From Sphingobacteriales bacterium 50-39 (GTDB lineage Bacteria > Bacteroidota > Bacteroidia > Chitinophagales > Chitinophagaceae), in the NCBI GenBank assembly GCA_001898505.1, contig MKTZ01000008.1, forward strand, positions 62,001 through 126,000: a stretch of DNA of 64,000 bases, given 5' to 3'. The notes beneath the pieces are model-generated. The model was not told the DNA's origin. It did no database searches and saw only the letters and a program-made list of their open reading frames with translations. The translations under genes and the position numbers were made by a program. Below, piece after piece: positions 35,725 through 44,998 of the stretch (within the stretch, counting starts at the first letter, position 1; the number at the start of each line of letters is the position of its first letter).

Positions 35725-36011
35725 ATTGGTCATACGAAGCTCAAACAACCTTTGATAAGAACATTTTTTTCCTACAATCAGAATGGACCGATAGGGAGGT
35801 TATCAAATTCATTGATCAAACGAATCAGGCGCTTAAACGCATAGAGCAATATCCTGAATCATATCCAAAAGGCAATAGGCGCAACAAATACCGTAAAGCC
35901 CGGCTTAATAAATACATTGTTTTATTCTATCGCTATTACAAAACAAAGGGTCGTGTGGTTTTACTGACCTTTTGGAATGTCAAGCAGGACCCTGCTAAGC
36001 TTAAGTATTAG
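35709..36011 (+). CDS. ParE/RelE-family toxin
   Basis: A 100-residue protein with the ParE/RelE pattern: DWSYEAQTTFDKNIFFL, an RIEQYPESYP segment, then basic strands (RKARLNKYIVLFYRYY and VVLLTFWNVKQDPAK). RelE members cut mRNA on ribosomes and ParE members poison gyrase; the sequence does not settle which. It converges with the MBL hydrolase gene, ending nine bases before it. Confidence 0.85.
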   Translation: MAVEIDWSYEAQTTFDKNIFFLQSEWTDREVIKFIDQTNQALKRIEQYPESYPKGNRRNKYRKARLNKYIVLFYRYYKTKGRVVLLTFWNVKQDPAKLKY

Positions 36012-36019
36012 ACCTGCTC

Positions 36020-36913
36020 TTATACTTCCTCCAACCTGAAGATCGACGATGTCCGCACCCCCCTATCTGTCGACTGCAGCATACAACACTCGCTGTCCGG
36101 ATCATGTTCCAATATGAGCACGTAACCGCCGGTGGCGGCTTCTTCCCAGAAAGATCTTTTTTCCCTGAGGGTTGTCAGGGGGAACATATCATATGCCATC
36201 ACCCAGGGCAGGGGTACATGTCCCACGGAGGGGAGGAGGTCCGCCATGAATACTAGGGTTTTGCCTTTGTATTGTAGTTGCGGCAGGATCATCGCTTCTG
36301 TGTGGCCGTTGGCGATACGGACGGAAAGACCGGGGAGAATGACATTTGAGATGATGTCGAGACTGCCGCCGGGCCAGGTGGCGCCTGCCGGGGGCTGGCT
36401 GGATGCGGATGCATCCACGAATTTCAGCTGTCCACTCTCCTGTATGGGTAATATATTTTCTTTCAGGAAGGATGCCTTCTCCCGGTCATTGGGCTCTGTG
36501 GCCCATTTCCAATGGCGGCTATGGCTCCAGTAGGTGGCATTTTTGAAGGCGGGGACCAATTTGTCGTCCTCGCGCCGGATGCTTCCCCCGCAATGATCGA
36601 AATGCAGATGGGTCAACAGGACGTCCGTAATATCGTCCCGGTGAAACCCATGCTTTGCCAGGGATTTGTCCAGGGAGTCGTCGCCATGCAGGTAATAATG
36701 CCGGAAGAATCTCTCGTCCTGTTTGTCCCCGATGCCATTGTCCACCAGGATCAGCTTATTGTTTTCCTGTATCAGCAGACAGCGCATGGTCCAGGTACAG
36801 AGATTATTCTCATCGGCCGGATGTACTTTGCTCCACAGGGTCTTTGGGACTACACCAAACATGGCGCCTCCATCCAGCTTGAACCGCCCCGTCTCTATAG
36901 AATACAATTGCAT
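36020..36913 (-). CDS. MBL-fold metallo-hydrolase
   Basis: A 297-residue metallo-beta-lactamase-fold enzyme with the metal motif THLHFDH (H102, H104, D106, H107) and further ligands in GHTEAMI and LEHDPDSE. It resembles lactonase-like hydrolases, but the substrate is unknown. No signal peptide. It sits two bases downstream of the MFS gene on the same strand, so they may share a transcript. Confidence 0.88.
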   Translation of the reverse strand: MQLYSIETGRFKLDGGAMFGVVPKTLWSKVHPADENNLCTWTMRCLLIQENNKLILVDNGIGDKQDERFFRHYYLHGDDSLDKSLAKHGFHRDDITDVLLTHLHFDHCGGSIRREDDKLVPAFKNATYWSHSRHWKWATEPNDREKASFLKENILPIQESGQLKFVDASASSQPPAGATWPGGSLDIISNVILPGLSVRIANGHTEAMILPQLQYKGKTLVFMADLLPSVGHVPLPWVMAYDMFPLTTLREKRSFWEEAATGGYVLILEHDPDSECCMLQSTDRGVRTSSIFRLEEV

Positions 36914-36915
36914 AG

Positions 36916-38403
36916 TTAAGAATTTGAAAGGATAGCCTCTTTACGCTGCTTTACCAGGGCGGAATATAGCCAGATAAAGCCAATGGCGAAAAAGACAATG
37001 AGAAAGAGGACGGAATTCTTCATGCTGCCCGTCAGCTCTTCCAGGAAACCAAACGTGAACATGCCGATGACGATGGCGATCTTTTCCGTGAGATCATAAT
37101 AGCTAAAGAAAGAGGCCGTATCCTTTGTCTCCGGCATCAGCTTTGAATAGGTGCTGCGGCTCAGGGATTGGATACCTCCCATGACAAGACCCACCGCTAC
37201 TGCCAGCACATAAAATGAATATTCGATAGGAGCCTGTTTGGGCGCCAGCGTGAGACTGACCCGTGATATTTCCGCATCGAGGGTGCCTTCCGCTGCGTCG
37301 ATGGCATTCAGCACGGCAGTAGAGTCGGTTGCCTTCGTTCTTCGGTCTACTAAAGTCTTTTTCTCCTTTTGAAGGAAGTCGATCCTCTCGTGATAGGGCT
37401 TCAAGGGCATTGCCATGCCTGCCGTGATATAGGCGGAGATACAAATCAAGGTCCAGAAAAGCACTACGCCCATCAGTACGCGGATATTGCCGTAACGTGC
37501 TGAAAGACGGCTCATCCAGGTGGCTCCCACGACGGCCACGAGCTGTATCAGGACCACTGTGACGATAAGCTTGGTATCCTCCAGGCCCAGCAGCTTGCTG
37601 CCGAAGAGCGTGGCTGCCAGCATCACAGTCTGTACACCCATGCTGTAAAAAAAGAAGCCCCGGAGGAAACGTTTTAGCACGGCCATTTTCCTTACCTGAC
37701 CATATACCTTTTTTATTTCGGCGAAGCCTGCGGAGAATACATTTACATTGGTGACCCTGTCACGGTTGGCTTTTGGCAATACCCTAAAGGTCAGCTGTGC
37801 GAAACCTGCCCACCACAATCCTACCAGCAGAAAGGTGAGTTTGGGGCCCAGGAAGGGGTCTACTTTATCCAGTGTCAGCACCAGCGCAAAGCCGATGATC
37901 TGGAGCAGTACGCTGCCAATATAGCCAAAGGCATAACCTTTTGCGCTGACCCGGTCCTGGTCGGCAGGGGCGGCGATCTCCGGTAGATAAGCATTGTAGA
38001 ATACCAGGCTGCCCGTATAGCCCAGGGATGCCATTATAAAAAAGAGGATGCCCCATCCCAGGTTCGATCCGTCAAATAGATACAAAAGACTACAGCCTGC
38101 CGCGCCCATGTAGCAGAACACCTGCATGAAATTCTTTTTGGTCCCCCGTGTGTCCGCGATGGAAGTAAGGATGGGATAGGCGATGGAGATAAGCAGATAG
38201 GCCGCTGCCAGGGCATAGTCATAAAGTGCGGAATTGACGAAGGTCCTTCCTAAAAAGGGGATGTTTTCCGACCCGAAATGCCGTTTGGTTACCGCAGTAA
38301 AATAAATGGGAAAAAAAGTGGTGGTAATAACAAGGTTGTACACTGAATTGGCCCAGTCATACATGGCCCAGCCAGTGATCACTTTTTTTGATGCGGTCTG
38401 CAT
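36916..38403 (-). CDS. MFS transporter, UMF1/Atg22-like
   Basis: A 495-residue protein with about 12 helices starting with MYDWANSVYNLVITTTFFPIYF, typical of the UMF1 (Atg22-like) branch of the major facilitator superfamily. A charged loop near residues 330-370 carries a short coiled-coil-like stretch. Substrate unknown. It follows uppP with six bases between. Confidence 0.87.
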   Translation of the reverse strand: MQTASKKVITGWAMYDWANSVYNLVITTTFFPIYFTAVTKRHFGSENIPFLGRTFVNSALYDYALAAAYLLISIAYPILTSIADTRGTKKNFMQVFCYMGAAGCSLLYLFDGSNLGWGILFFIMASLGYTGSLVFYNAYLPEIAAPADQDRVSAKGYAFGYIGSVLLQIIGFALVLTLDKVDPFLGPKLTFLLVGLWWAGFAQLTFRVLPKANRDRVTNVNVFSAGFAEIKKVYGQVRKMAVLKRFLRGFFFYSMGVQTVMLAATLFGSKLLGLEDTKLIVTVVLIQLVAVVGATWMSRLSARYGNIRVLMGVVLFWTLICISAYITAGMAMPLKPYHERIDFLQKEKKTLVDRRTKATDSTAVLNAIDAAEGTLDAEISRVSLTLAPKQAPIEYSFYVLAVAVGLVMGGIQSLSRSTYSKLMPETKDTASFFSYYDLTEKIAIVIGMFTFGFLEELTGSMKNSVLFLIVFFAIGFIWLYSALVKQRKEAILSNS

Positions 38404-38409
38404 AGTCGA

Positions 38410-39207
38410 TTAAATAACGCCTCTCCACAGTAGCACCAGCATAACCAGACCGATGACGATCCGGTAGTATCCCCAAACCTTGAATCCATGTCTTTTCAGA
38501 AAGCCGATGAAGTAGCGGATGACGAATATAGATACAATGAAGGTGATGATACTGCTCATGCCCAACAGAGAAAGGCTGTTGGTGGTCAAAGCTTCGGGAT
38601 GTTCCTTATGCAGGTCCCACATGCTTTTTACCGAAGCCGCCAGCATGGTGGGAACGGCGAGGAAGAAAGAGAATTCCGCGGCAGCTCTTCTACTAAGGCC
38701 CTGGCTCATACCTCCAATGATGGTGGCGGCGCTGCGGCTCAGGCCGGGGAAAAGAATGGACAGCACCTGGTAGCAGCCTATCCGGAAGGCAATGCCATTT
38801 GTTACATGGGATTCATGTTCGATATTCGGATGGCGGAACCACCGGTCGACAAACAGAAAGATAATGCCTCCAACGATCATCACGCCCGCCATAAAGTACA
38901 GGTTGCCCAGCATATGGTCGATGTACTTTTTCAGCAATGCACCGAAGACCAGGGCGGGGATGACGGCTATGATCAGCTTGGTATAGAACCTGACACGGGT
39001 GAAGTCGAAGAACTTCTTGTAATATACTACCACGACGGCCAGGATGGCGGCCAGCTGGATAACGATCTCCATCATATCCACGAACGGACTGGGCTGGACC
39101 CCGATGATGGGATTGGTAAATTTCATGTGTGCCGTGGACGAGACAGGCAGGAACTCTGTCAATCCTTCCACAATGGCGATGATAATAGCCTGGATAGGAG
39201 TCATCAT
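38410..39207 (-). CDS. uppP: Undecaprenyl-diphosphatase
   Basis: A 265-residue UppP/BacA that recycles undecaprenyl diphosphate for cell-wall synthesis. Both signature motifs are present: EGLTEFLPVSSTAHM near residue 15 and PGLSRSAATIIGGM near 155. The order ftsX - DUF3098 - uppP is common in Bacteroidota. Confidence 0.95.
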   Translation of the reverse strand: MMTPIQAIIIAIVEGLTEFLPVSSTAHMKFTNPIIGVQPSPFVDMMEIVIQLAAILAVVVVYYKKFFDFTRVRFYTKLIIAVIPALVFGALLKKYIDHMLGNLYFMAGVMIVGGIIFLFVDRWFRHPNIEHESHVTNGIAFRIGCYQVLSILFPGLSRSAATIIGGMSQGLSRRAAAEFSFFLAVPTMLAASVKSMWDLHKEHPEALTTNSLSLLGMSSIITFIVSIFVIRYFIGFLKRHGFKVWGYYRIVIGLVMLVLLWRGVI

Positions 39208-39209
39208 GA

Positions 39210-39515
39210 TTATGCGTTCGTCTTGGTCTTATCCTTGCGGAAAATGGCGAAGATCTCTACTACAAATCCACCCAGGATAAGGATGGGAGCGAGCGTGATC
39301 CGGGTGAAACTATACACTTCCTTGGGATTGAAGACATTCGGGTCTTTGCTTTTTCCACCTCCCATCAGGATCAGCCCCAGGGCGATAAGGACGAGGCCGA
39401 TGAGCATCCACCGGTAATTGTCCTTTCCAAATAAAGGCGCTGTTTGACGGGGAGCTACCGGAGCGGCCTTTGCTGTACCAGTTGTAGCCGGCTTTTTGGG
39501 CGTTGTCGTTGCCAT
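39210..39515 (-). CDS. DUF3098 small membrane protein
   Basis: A 101-residue protein with an Ala/Pro/Thr-rich N-terminus and two helices (WMLIGLVLIALGLILMGGG and ITLAPILILGGFVVEIFAIF), as in DUF3098. It lies two bases before uppP and 64 bases after ftsX. Function unknown; the fixed neighbourhood suggests an envelope role. Confidence 0.88.
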   Translation of the reverse strand: MATTTPKKPATTGTAKAAPVAPRQTAPLFGKDNYRWMLIGLVLIALGLILMGGGKSKDPNVFNPKEVYSFTRITLAPILILGGFVVEIFAIFRKDKTKTNA

Positions 39516-39579
39516 GAATGAGTTAAATTGAGATTATTGGCCCGCAATATAGGGAATCCGGGGCAAATGAGCATATAGG

Positions 39580-40455
39580 TCAGTATAGGTCGTCCAGTTT
39601 CATTTTCAGGTATTTTATCACGCTGCGGTGGGTGCTGATAAAGGAAATACAGATACCCAGCAGAACGATGATAATGAAGAGGGCGGACAGCAGGGTATAG
39701 TCCCTCAATGCCCTGATCTCCGGCAGCACCCAGGTCTCCGTGACAAAGATGACACCCAGGATAACCCCGATGGCAATGACCCCGGCAATCGCGCCGTTGA
39801 TAATGGCCCGGATGTCCATGGGGCGGGCAATAAACCCGCGGGTGGCGCCTACCATTTGCATCGTCTTGATTAAGAAGCGATTGCTAAACATAGCCAGGCG
39901 TATGGTATTGTCTATGAGGATGATCACGGCAATGGATATGGCGACGGCGACCGCCAGCAGGATGATACTGACCCTCCGGATCATATCGCTGAGGTTGGAC
40001 ACCAGCACCTTGTTAAAATGAACCTCGCTGACCGATATATTTTGGGAAAGGTCGGTTTTGACTTTGTTGAGGGAGTCCAGGTTGGCATATTCGCTCCGGA
40101 TCTTGAAGTCGACGCTGGCCGGCAGGGGGTTCTTATCCAATATGCCCGCCCAGTCCGTATTCCCATCGGCCATGAATTGTTGTTTGGCCAGGTCCTTTGT
40201 CATGAACTTGTAGGACTTCGTATAAGGCTGGGCGGCTATGTACTCTACAAGACTGGCGCTGTCCTTCGGCGAGAGATTTTCCCGAAGATATACCTGTACC
40301 TCCAGGTTTTCCTTGAAATTCTGCCCCAGCTTGTTGGCGTTGATCACGATCCATCCCAGCAGACCCAGCAGGATCAGCACCAGAGAAACGCCCACGATGG
40401 ACATAAAATAGGAAGGGGTACTACGTTTAGCATATCCTTTGCCGAATTGCGCCAT
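39580..40455 (-). CDS. ftsX: Cell division protein FtsX
   Basis: A 291-residue FtsX: a short cytoplasmic start, TM1 (about 16-38), a periplasmic domain, then three helices near the end. With FtsE it links division to peptidoglycan hydrolase control. No ftsE is nearby, which is usual in Bacteroidota. Confidence 0.93.
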   Translation of the reverse strand: MAQFGKGYAKRSTPSYFMSIVGVSLVLILLGLLGWIVINANKLGQNFKENLEVQVYLRENLSPKDSASLVEYIAAQPYTKSYKFMTKDLAKQQFMADGNTDWAGILDKNPLPASVDFKIRSEYANLDSLNKVKTDLSQNISVSEVHFNKVLVSNLSDMIRRVSIILLAVAVAISIAVIILIDNTIRLAMFSNRFLIKTMQMVGATRGFIARPMDIRAIINGAIAGVIAIGVILGVIFVTETWVLPEIRALRDYTLLSALFIIIVLLGICISFISTHRSVIKYLKMKLDDLY

Positions 40456-40624
40456 GATACTTTACCTTTTTGACCAACAAATTTAGCGGTTTTGCGGGCA
40501 CCCGCAGCCTTTTTGCTCTTGAATTCCCCGCTGATTTTGTATTTTTACACCCTTTCTAACGATACGGACGGCCCATTATTTTAAAGAAAATGAGGCTTTT
40601 AACTTTTTCCCAACAACAAACAGC

Positions 40625-43522
40625 ATGGAGTATAATTTCACGAGCATTGAGAAAAAATGGCAGCAGCTTTGGCAAGAGAAGGGAAGCTATAGGGTAAGCA
40701 ACGACAGTTCCCGGCCCAAGTATTATGTGCTGGATATGTTCCCTTATCCCAGCGGGGCCGGGCTGCATGTGGGACATCCCCTGGGTTATATCGCCAGTGA
40801 CATTTTTGCCCGTTATAAGAGGCTAAAGGGTTTCAATGTGCTCCATCCCATGGGTTATGACGCCTTTGGTCTGCCGGCCGAGCAATATGCCATCGACCAT
40901 GGCATCCATCCCGCTGTGTCGACGGAGACGAATATCAATAATTTCAGACGTCAGCTGGATAATATCGGATTTTGCTTCGACTGGAGCCGGGAGTTCCGGA
41001 CAAGCACGCCTTCGTACTATAAGTGGACCCAATGGATCTTTCTGCAATTGTTCGAGAGCTGGTATGATCGCAAGCAAGCCAAGGCGCGACCGATCGAGGA
41101 CCTGGTGCAGTTGCTGGAGAAGGAAGGGAATGCTCATCACCCTTGTCCCGGCGAACCGCGGCTTAGGTTTACGGCGGTGGAGTGGAAGGGCTTTGATGTA
41201 CGACGTAAGGAAGAGATCCTGATGAACTATCGCCTGTCCTACTGCGGACTTGGTGAGGTCAACTGGTGCGAGGCCCTTGGGACTGTTTTGGCAAATGATG
41301 AAGTTATTAATGGTGTAAGTGAGCGTGGCGGCCACCCTGTTATCAAAAAGAAATTGCGTCAGTGGTATCTCCGGATCACCGACTATGCTGACCGGCTGCT
41401 GGAAGGATTGGAAAAGGTAGACTTCAGCGATGCCATGAAAGAAATGCAGAGCAACTGGATCGGCAAGAGCTTTGGCGCGGAAGTCACGTTCGAAGTATAT
41501 ACGACGGCAGGCGGTGGGGGAGTTGCGGGCGGTGGCGGGGTGAAACCTCAGCTTACGGTCTATACCACCCGTCCTGACACCCTTTTCGGGGTCGACTTTA
41601 TGGTCGTGGCGCCCGAGCATGAGATACTGAACAGCGTCATTCCGGACGAGCATAAGGCCGCTGTAGACGAATACCTCACGTATGTAAAGAGCCGCAGCGA
41701 GCGGGAAAGGATGGCGGAAAAGAAGATCACCGGTTGCTTCACCGGAGCCTATGCCATCCACCCCTTTAGTGGGCTGCATATCCCTATCTGGACATCCGAG
41801 TACGTGCTGGCGGGATATGGCACTGGCGCCATTATGGCCGTGCCCTGTGGGGATGAACGGGATTTTAAGTTTGCGCAGTACTTCAATATTCCCATCACCA
41901 ATATCATTGGCGACGTCTATAATGGCCAGGAGGCTAATCCTACCAAGGAGGCGATCCTGGAGAACAGTGACTTCCTGGACGGGCTGGTCATGAAGGATGC
42001 CATTGTCATTGCCATCAACAGGCTGGAGGAAAAAGGCATCGGTATCCGAAAGGTGAACTATCGTATGCGTGATGCCGCCTTTAGCCGGCAACGTTATTGG
42101 GGAGAGCCGTTCCCTATCGTTTGGAAGGATGGAATTGCCGTTCCGATGGAAGAGAAAGACCTCCCGCTGGAACTGCCCCATATAGAAAAGTATGGACCCG
42201 GACCCGAGGGGGAAGGGCCGTTGGCTAACGTGCCGGAATGGACAGCCCGGCGGCTGGAGACCAATACCATGCCCGGCTATGCGGGTAGCAGCTGGTATTT
42301 CCTGCGGTATATGGACCCGCATAATGACGAGGTTTTTTGTAGCCGTGCAGCATCCGACTATTGGGGACAGGTAGACCTTTATATCGGGGGGACAGAGCAT
42401 GCTGTCGGTCACTTGCTATACAGCCGTATGTGGACGAAGTTCCTCTATGACAGGGGGTGGATCGGGCATGAAGAGCCTTACAAGCGCCTGGTGAACCAGG
42501 GGATGATCCAGGGCAGCAGCCGATTTGTATACCGGCTGGAATTAAGAGGTTCACACAATATTGACGAGCTGACAAGACAGACGCCTGTATTTGTCTCGTA
42601 TGGTCTGAGAGAAGGGGGAGGGGAATTGCATGAACTTGTTACTGCAGCGGTAAGGAATATATTTGATAATCCTAATATTGATTTGACGACCATTGCGGTT
42701 TCTACCCTGCATGTAGATGTAAATATCGTGGATGGCGTAGAGCTCGATCTGGAAGCTTTTAAAAAATGGCGGTCGGAATATGCCAACGCCCAGTTCGTCC
42801 TGGAGGATGGAAAATATATATGTGGTTCTGAGGTTGAGAAGATGAGTAAGTCCAAATTCAACACCGTCAACCCCGACGATCTTGTGGCCCGATATGGCGC
42901 CGATACTTTCCGCATGTACGAGATGTTCCTCGGGCCTGTAGAAGCCAGCAAACCCTGGGATACGAAGGGCATCGAAGGTGTACATCGATTCCTCCGCAAG
43001 CTCTGGCGTCTTTTCTTCGACGAGACGAAGGGCAAGATATGGACGACGGAAAACGCCACCGATGCCGAATGGAAGGTCCTTTATAAGACCATTAAAAAAG
43101 TCGAAGAGGCCACCGAACGGTTTTCTTTCAATACAGGCGTCAGCGCCCTTATGATCGGTGTCAATGAGATCACCGACCTGAATTGCCATAAGAAAGAAGT
43201 GCTGGAGAAACTGATCATCACATTGACTCCTTATGCCCCCCATGTCAGCGAAGAGCTTTGGCAGGTGATGGGTAATGAAGGCTCGATCCTGGATGCTCCA
43301 TATCCAACTGTCCAGGAGAAATACCTGGTCGAATCCAGCAAGAACTACCCTGTAGCTATCAATGGCAAGACCCGCACCGAGCTGAATATTGCGCTGGATG
43401 CTACGCAACAGCAGGTGGAGGATATCGTGCTGGCCGATGATCTGGTAAAGAAATGGCTGGAGGGCAAATCCCCCAAAAAGGTCATCTATGTCAAGAACAA
43501 AATGATCAATGTGGTTGTGTGA
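40625..43522 (+). CDS. leuS: Leucyl-tRNA synthetase
   Basis: A 965-residue class I synthetase with the HIGH-type motif (SGAGLHVGHPLGY) and KMSKS (EKMSKSKFN). The editing domain is present, with TTRPDTLFGV. Two unusual segments stand out: a glycine-rich stretch GGGGVAGGGGV at about residues 296-306 in the editing domain, and an extended stretch at about 635-700 in the leucine-specific region before LHVDVNIVDG. The second is variable in Bacteroidota. All catalytic motifs are intact, so it should be functional. Confidence 0.95.
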   Translation: MEYNFTSIEKKWQQLWQEKGSYRVSNDSSRPKYYVLDMFPYPSGAGLHVGHPLGYIASDIFARYKRLKGFNVLHPMGYDAFGLPAEQYAIDHGIHPAVSTETNINNFRRQLDNIGFCFDWSREFRTSTPSYYKWTQWIFLQLFESWYDRKQAKARPIEDLVQLLEKEGNAHHPCPGEPRLRFTAVEWKGFDVRRKEEILMNYRLSYCGLGEVNWCEALGTVLANDEVINGVSERGGHPVIKKKLRQWYLRITDYADRLLEGLEKVDFSDAMKEMQSNWIGKSFGAEVTFEVYTTAGGGGVAGGGGVKPQLTVYTTRPDTLFGVDFMVVAPEHEILNSVIPDEHKAAVDEYLTYVKSRSERERMAEKKITGCFTGAYAIHPFSGLHIPIWTSEYVLAGYGTGAIMAVPCGDERDFKFAQYFNIPITNIIGDVYNGQEANPTKEAILENSDFLDGLVMKDAIVIAINRLEEKGIGIRKVNYRMRDAAFSRQRYWGEPFPIVWKDGIAVPMEEKDLPLELPHIEKYGPGPEGEGPLANVPEWTARRLETNTMPGYAGSSWYFLRYMDPHNDEVFCSRAASDYWGQVDLYIGGTEHAVGHLLYSRMWTKFLYDRGWIGHEEPYKRLVNQGMIQGSSRFVYRLELRGSHNIDELTRQTPVFVSYGLREGGGELHELVTAAVRNIFDNPNIDLTTIAVSTLHVDVNIVDGVELDLEAFKKWRSEYANAQFVLEDGKYICGSEVEKMSKSKFNTVNPDDLVARYGADTFRMYEMFLGPVEASKPWDTKGIEGVHRFLRKLWRLFFDETKGKIWTTENATDAEWKVLYKTIKKVEEATERFSFNTGVSALMIGVNEITDLNCHKKEVLEKLIITLTPYAPHVSEELWQVMGNEGSILDAPYPTVQEKYLVESSKNYPVAINGKTRTELNIALDATQQQVEDIVLADDLVKKWLEGKSPKKVIYVKNKMINVVV

Positions 43523-43701
43523 TGTAAGCGTTTACACTTATGAGTTACGGAGATGAGTGCTTGCTAAAATTTTTGCATGCGTAAAATGCGCGTTTGGGAG
43601 CATGAACATACCCTATACGTATTTTCATTATATCTATTTTCCTCATTCGTTAGCACCAAATCGTATCAAAAAGAAAAACCAAGGCTCATACTTCTGAAAC
43701 C

Positions 43702-44388
43702 ATGAACAACCACGTAGCAGCATCTGATCGGTGTGTCCTGAAACCGATTACAGCAGACCCGAGCTTCAACAAAGAGGTCGCCAAGATCATTCTCGCCACA
43801 CAAGAAAAAGAAAGATTCGAGGTCGGTAAGGAATTACACGACAATGTCTGTCAGATGCTGGCGACCGTAAAGCTTTATCTCGACACAGGGTTAAAGGATG
43901 AGAACTATCTCAGAGAATTCGTTGCGCTGGGAAAAGACATGCTGCTGAACAGCATGGAGGAGCTGCGTCGTATCTCCAAATCCCTGGCGCCGCCCTCCCT
44001 GGGGTTATTGCCTCTTTTCCAGTCGCTGTCGGACCTGGTCTATACCATTCACATTGCCCGGAAAGAGATCTATCTCGACATCGATGGGCTTGACGAGGAG
44101 ATGATCTCTCACGAGCTGAAGATATCCATTTACCGGATCGTACAGGAGCAGCTGAACAATATATTGAAATATGCCGAGGCCACCCGTATAGATGTTTCCA
44201 TTCACCAGCAGGACAGGCGTCTGTGCATCCAGGTAAAGGATAACGGCAGGGGCTTCGATCCCGGCGATAAAAGGACCGGCATAGGCATCACGAATATGAT
44301 CAGCCGGGTAAATGTGTTCGGGGGTAAGATACAGATAGATGCAGCGCCCGGGAAGGGATGTATCCTCAGCGTCCAGTTTTGCCTTTGA
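43702..44388 (+). CDS. Soluble sensor histidine kinase, HisKA_3 type
   Basis: A 228-residue kinase with the dimerisation and phospho-acceptor segment ELHDNVCQMLATVK (H46) and a HATPase_c domain (DNGRGFDPGD, TGIGITNMISRV). No membrane helix or input domain, so it may respond to a partner protein. HisKA_3 kinases pair with NarL/LuxR-type regulators; none is next to it, so it is an orphan here. Confidence 0.87.
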   Translation: MNNHVAASDRCVLKPITADPSFNKEVAKIILATQEKERFEVGKELHDNVCQMLATVKLYLDTGLKDENYLREFVALGKDMLLNSMEELRRISKSLAPPSLGLLPLFQSLSDLVYTIHIARKEIYLDIDGLDEEMISHELKISIYRIVQEQLNNILKYAEATRIDVSIHQQDRRLCIQVKDNGRGFDPGDKRTGIGITNMISRVNVFGGKIQIDAAPGKGCILSVQFCL

Positions 44389-44450
44389 TGATCGGCGGTT
44401 TTGGTGATCAGGGATCCCTTCGTATCTTGACTTCACCAAAACACTGGTAA

Positions 44451-44949
44451 ATGAAAATAATTTCTTTTCTTTCTGGTCTGCTGCTGACGCAGCTCATTGC
44501 ATTTGCGCAAACCACAGCGGCGCCGGGGTCGTATTCTGTTTTGAAGGCGATCTCTGGAGGGCCGATGTAAAAGGCGGACCCGCAGTGCGTCTTACCGCCA
44601 TGCCGGGATATGAGACCAGTCCGCGCTTCTCGCCGGATGGGAAATGGATCGCTTTTACGGGCCGGCAGAACGGCAATGCGGACATATATATCATCCCTAC
44701 GGCAGGGGGAGAGATACGCCAGCTGACCTATGGCAGCTTTACTTTACGAGCGGGGCCGGACTGGTAGACGGCTCGTTTGTACGCCTGCCTTCATGGGGCT
44801 GTTATACATTGGATGGCAAGGACATAGAGATGACGGGCGTCACACCCGATATAAAGGTGATCAATACTTTCGAGGACAAGATCAGCGGCCGGGACCCTCA
44901 GTTGGACAAGGCCATCGAGGAGGCGCTGGTCGAAATAAAGAACCGCTAA
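44451..44949 (+). pseudogene. Remnant of a Tricorn/S41-type protease
   Basis: ATG 44451 begins a signal peptide (ending FAQT) but the frame stops after 39 codons. In another frame (from about 44533) follows a beta-propeller segment (FEGDLWRADVKGGPAVRLTA, then SPRFSPDGKWIAFTG). It then meets, in a third frame near 44740, the very end of an S41/Tricorn protease (SGAGLVDGSFVRLPSWGCY, GVTPDIKVINTFEDK) down to the stop at 44949. The middle of the gene, including PDZ and catalytic regions, is gone. It is a deletion and frameshift remnant. Confidence 0.8.
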
Positions 44950-44998
44950 TGGCCGCCCTGCGGCTCCTTGGATAAAAATAAGTAACTTACAGCAGCCG

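Noticed and set aside
40250-40290. A further CCTTCGG hairpin copy inside ftsX
   Set aside because: Only the short string matches; the flanks lack the TAATG core and paired stems, and it fits normal coding sequence.
40823-42412. A 529-codon open frame on the minus strand opposite leuS
   Set aside because: Antisense shadow of leuS with no recognisable motif.
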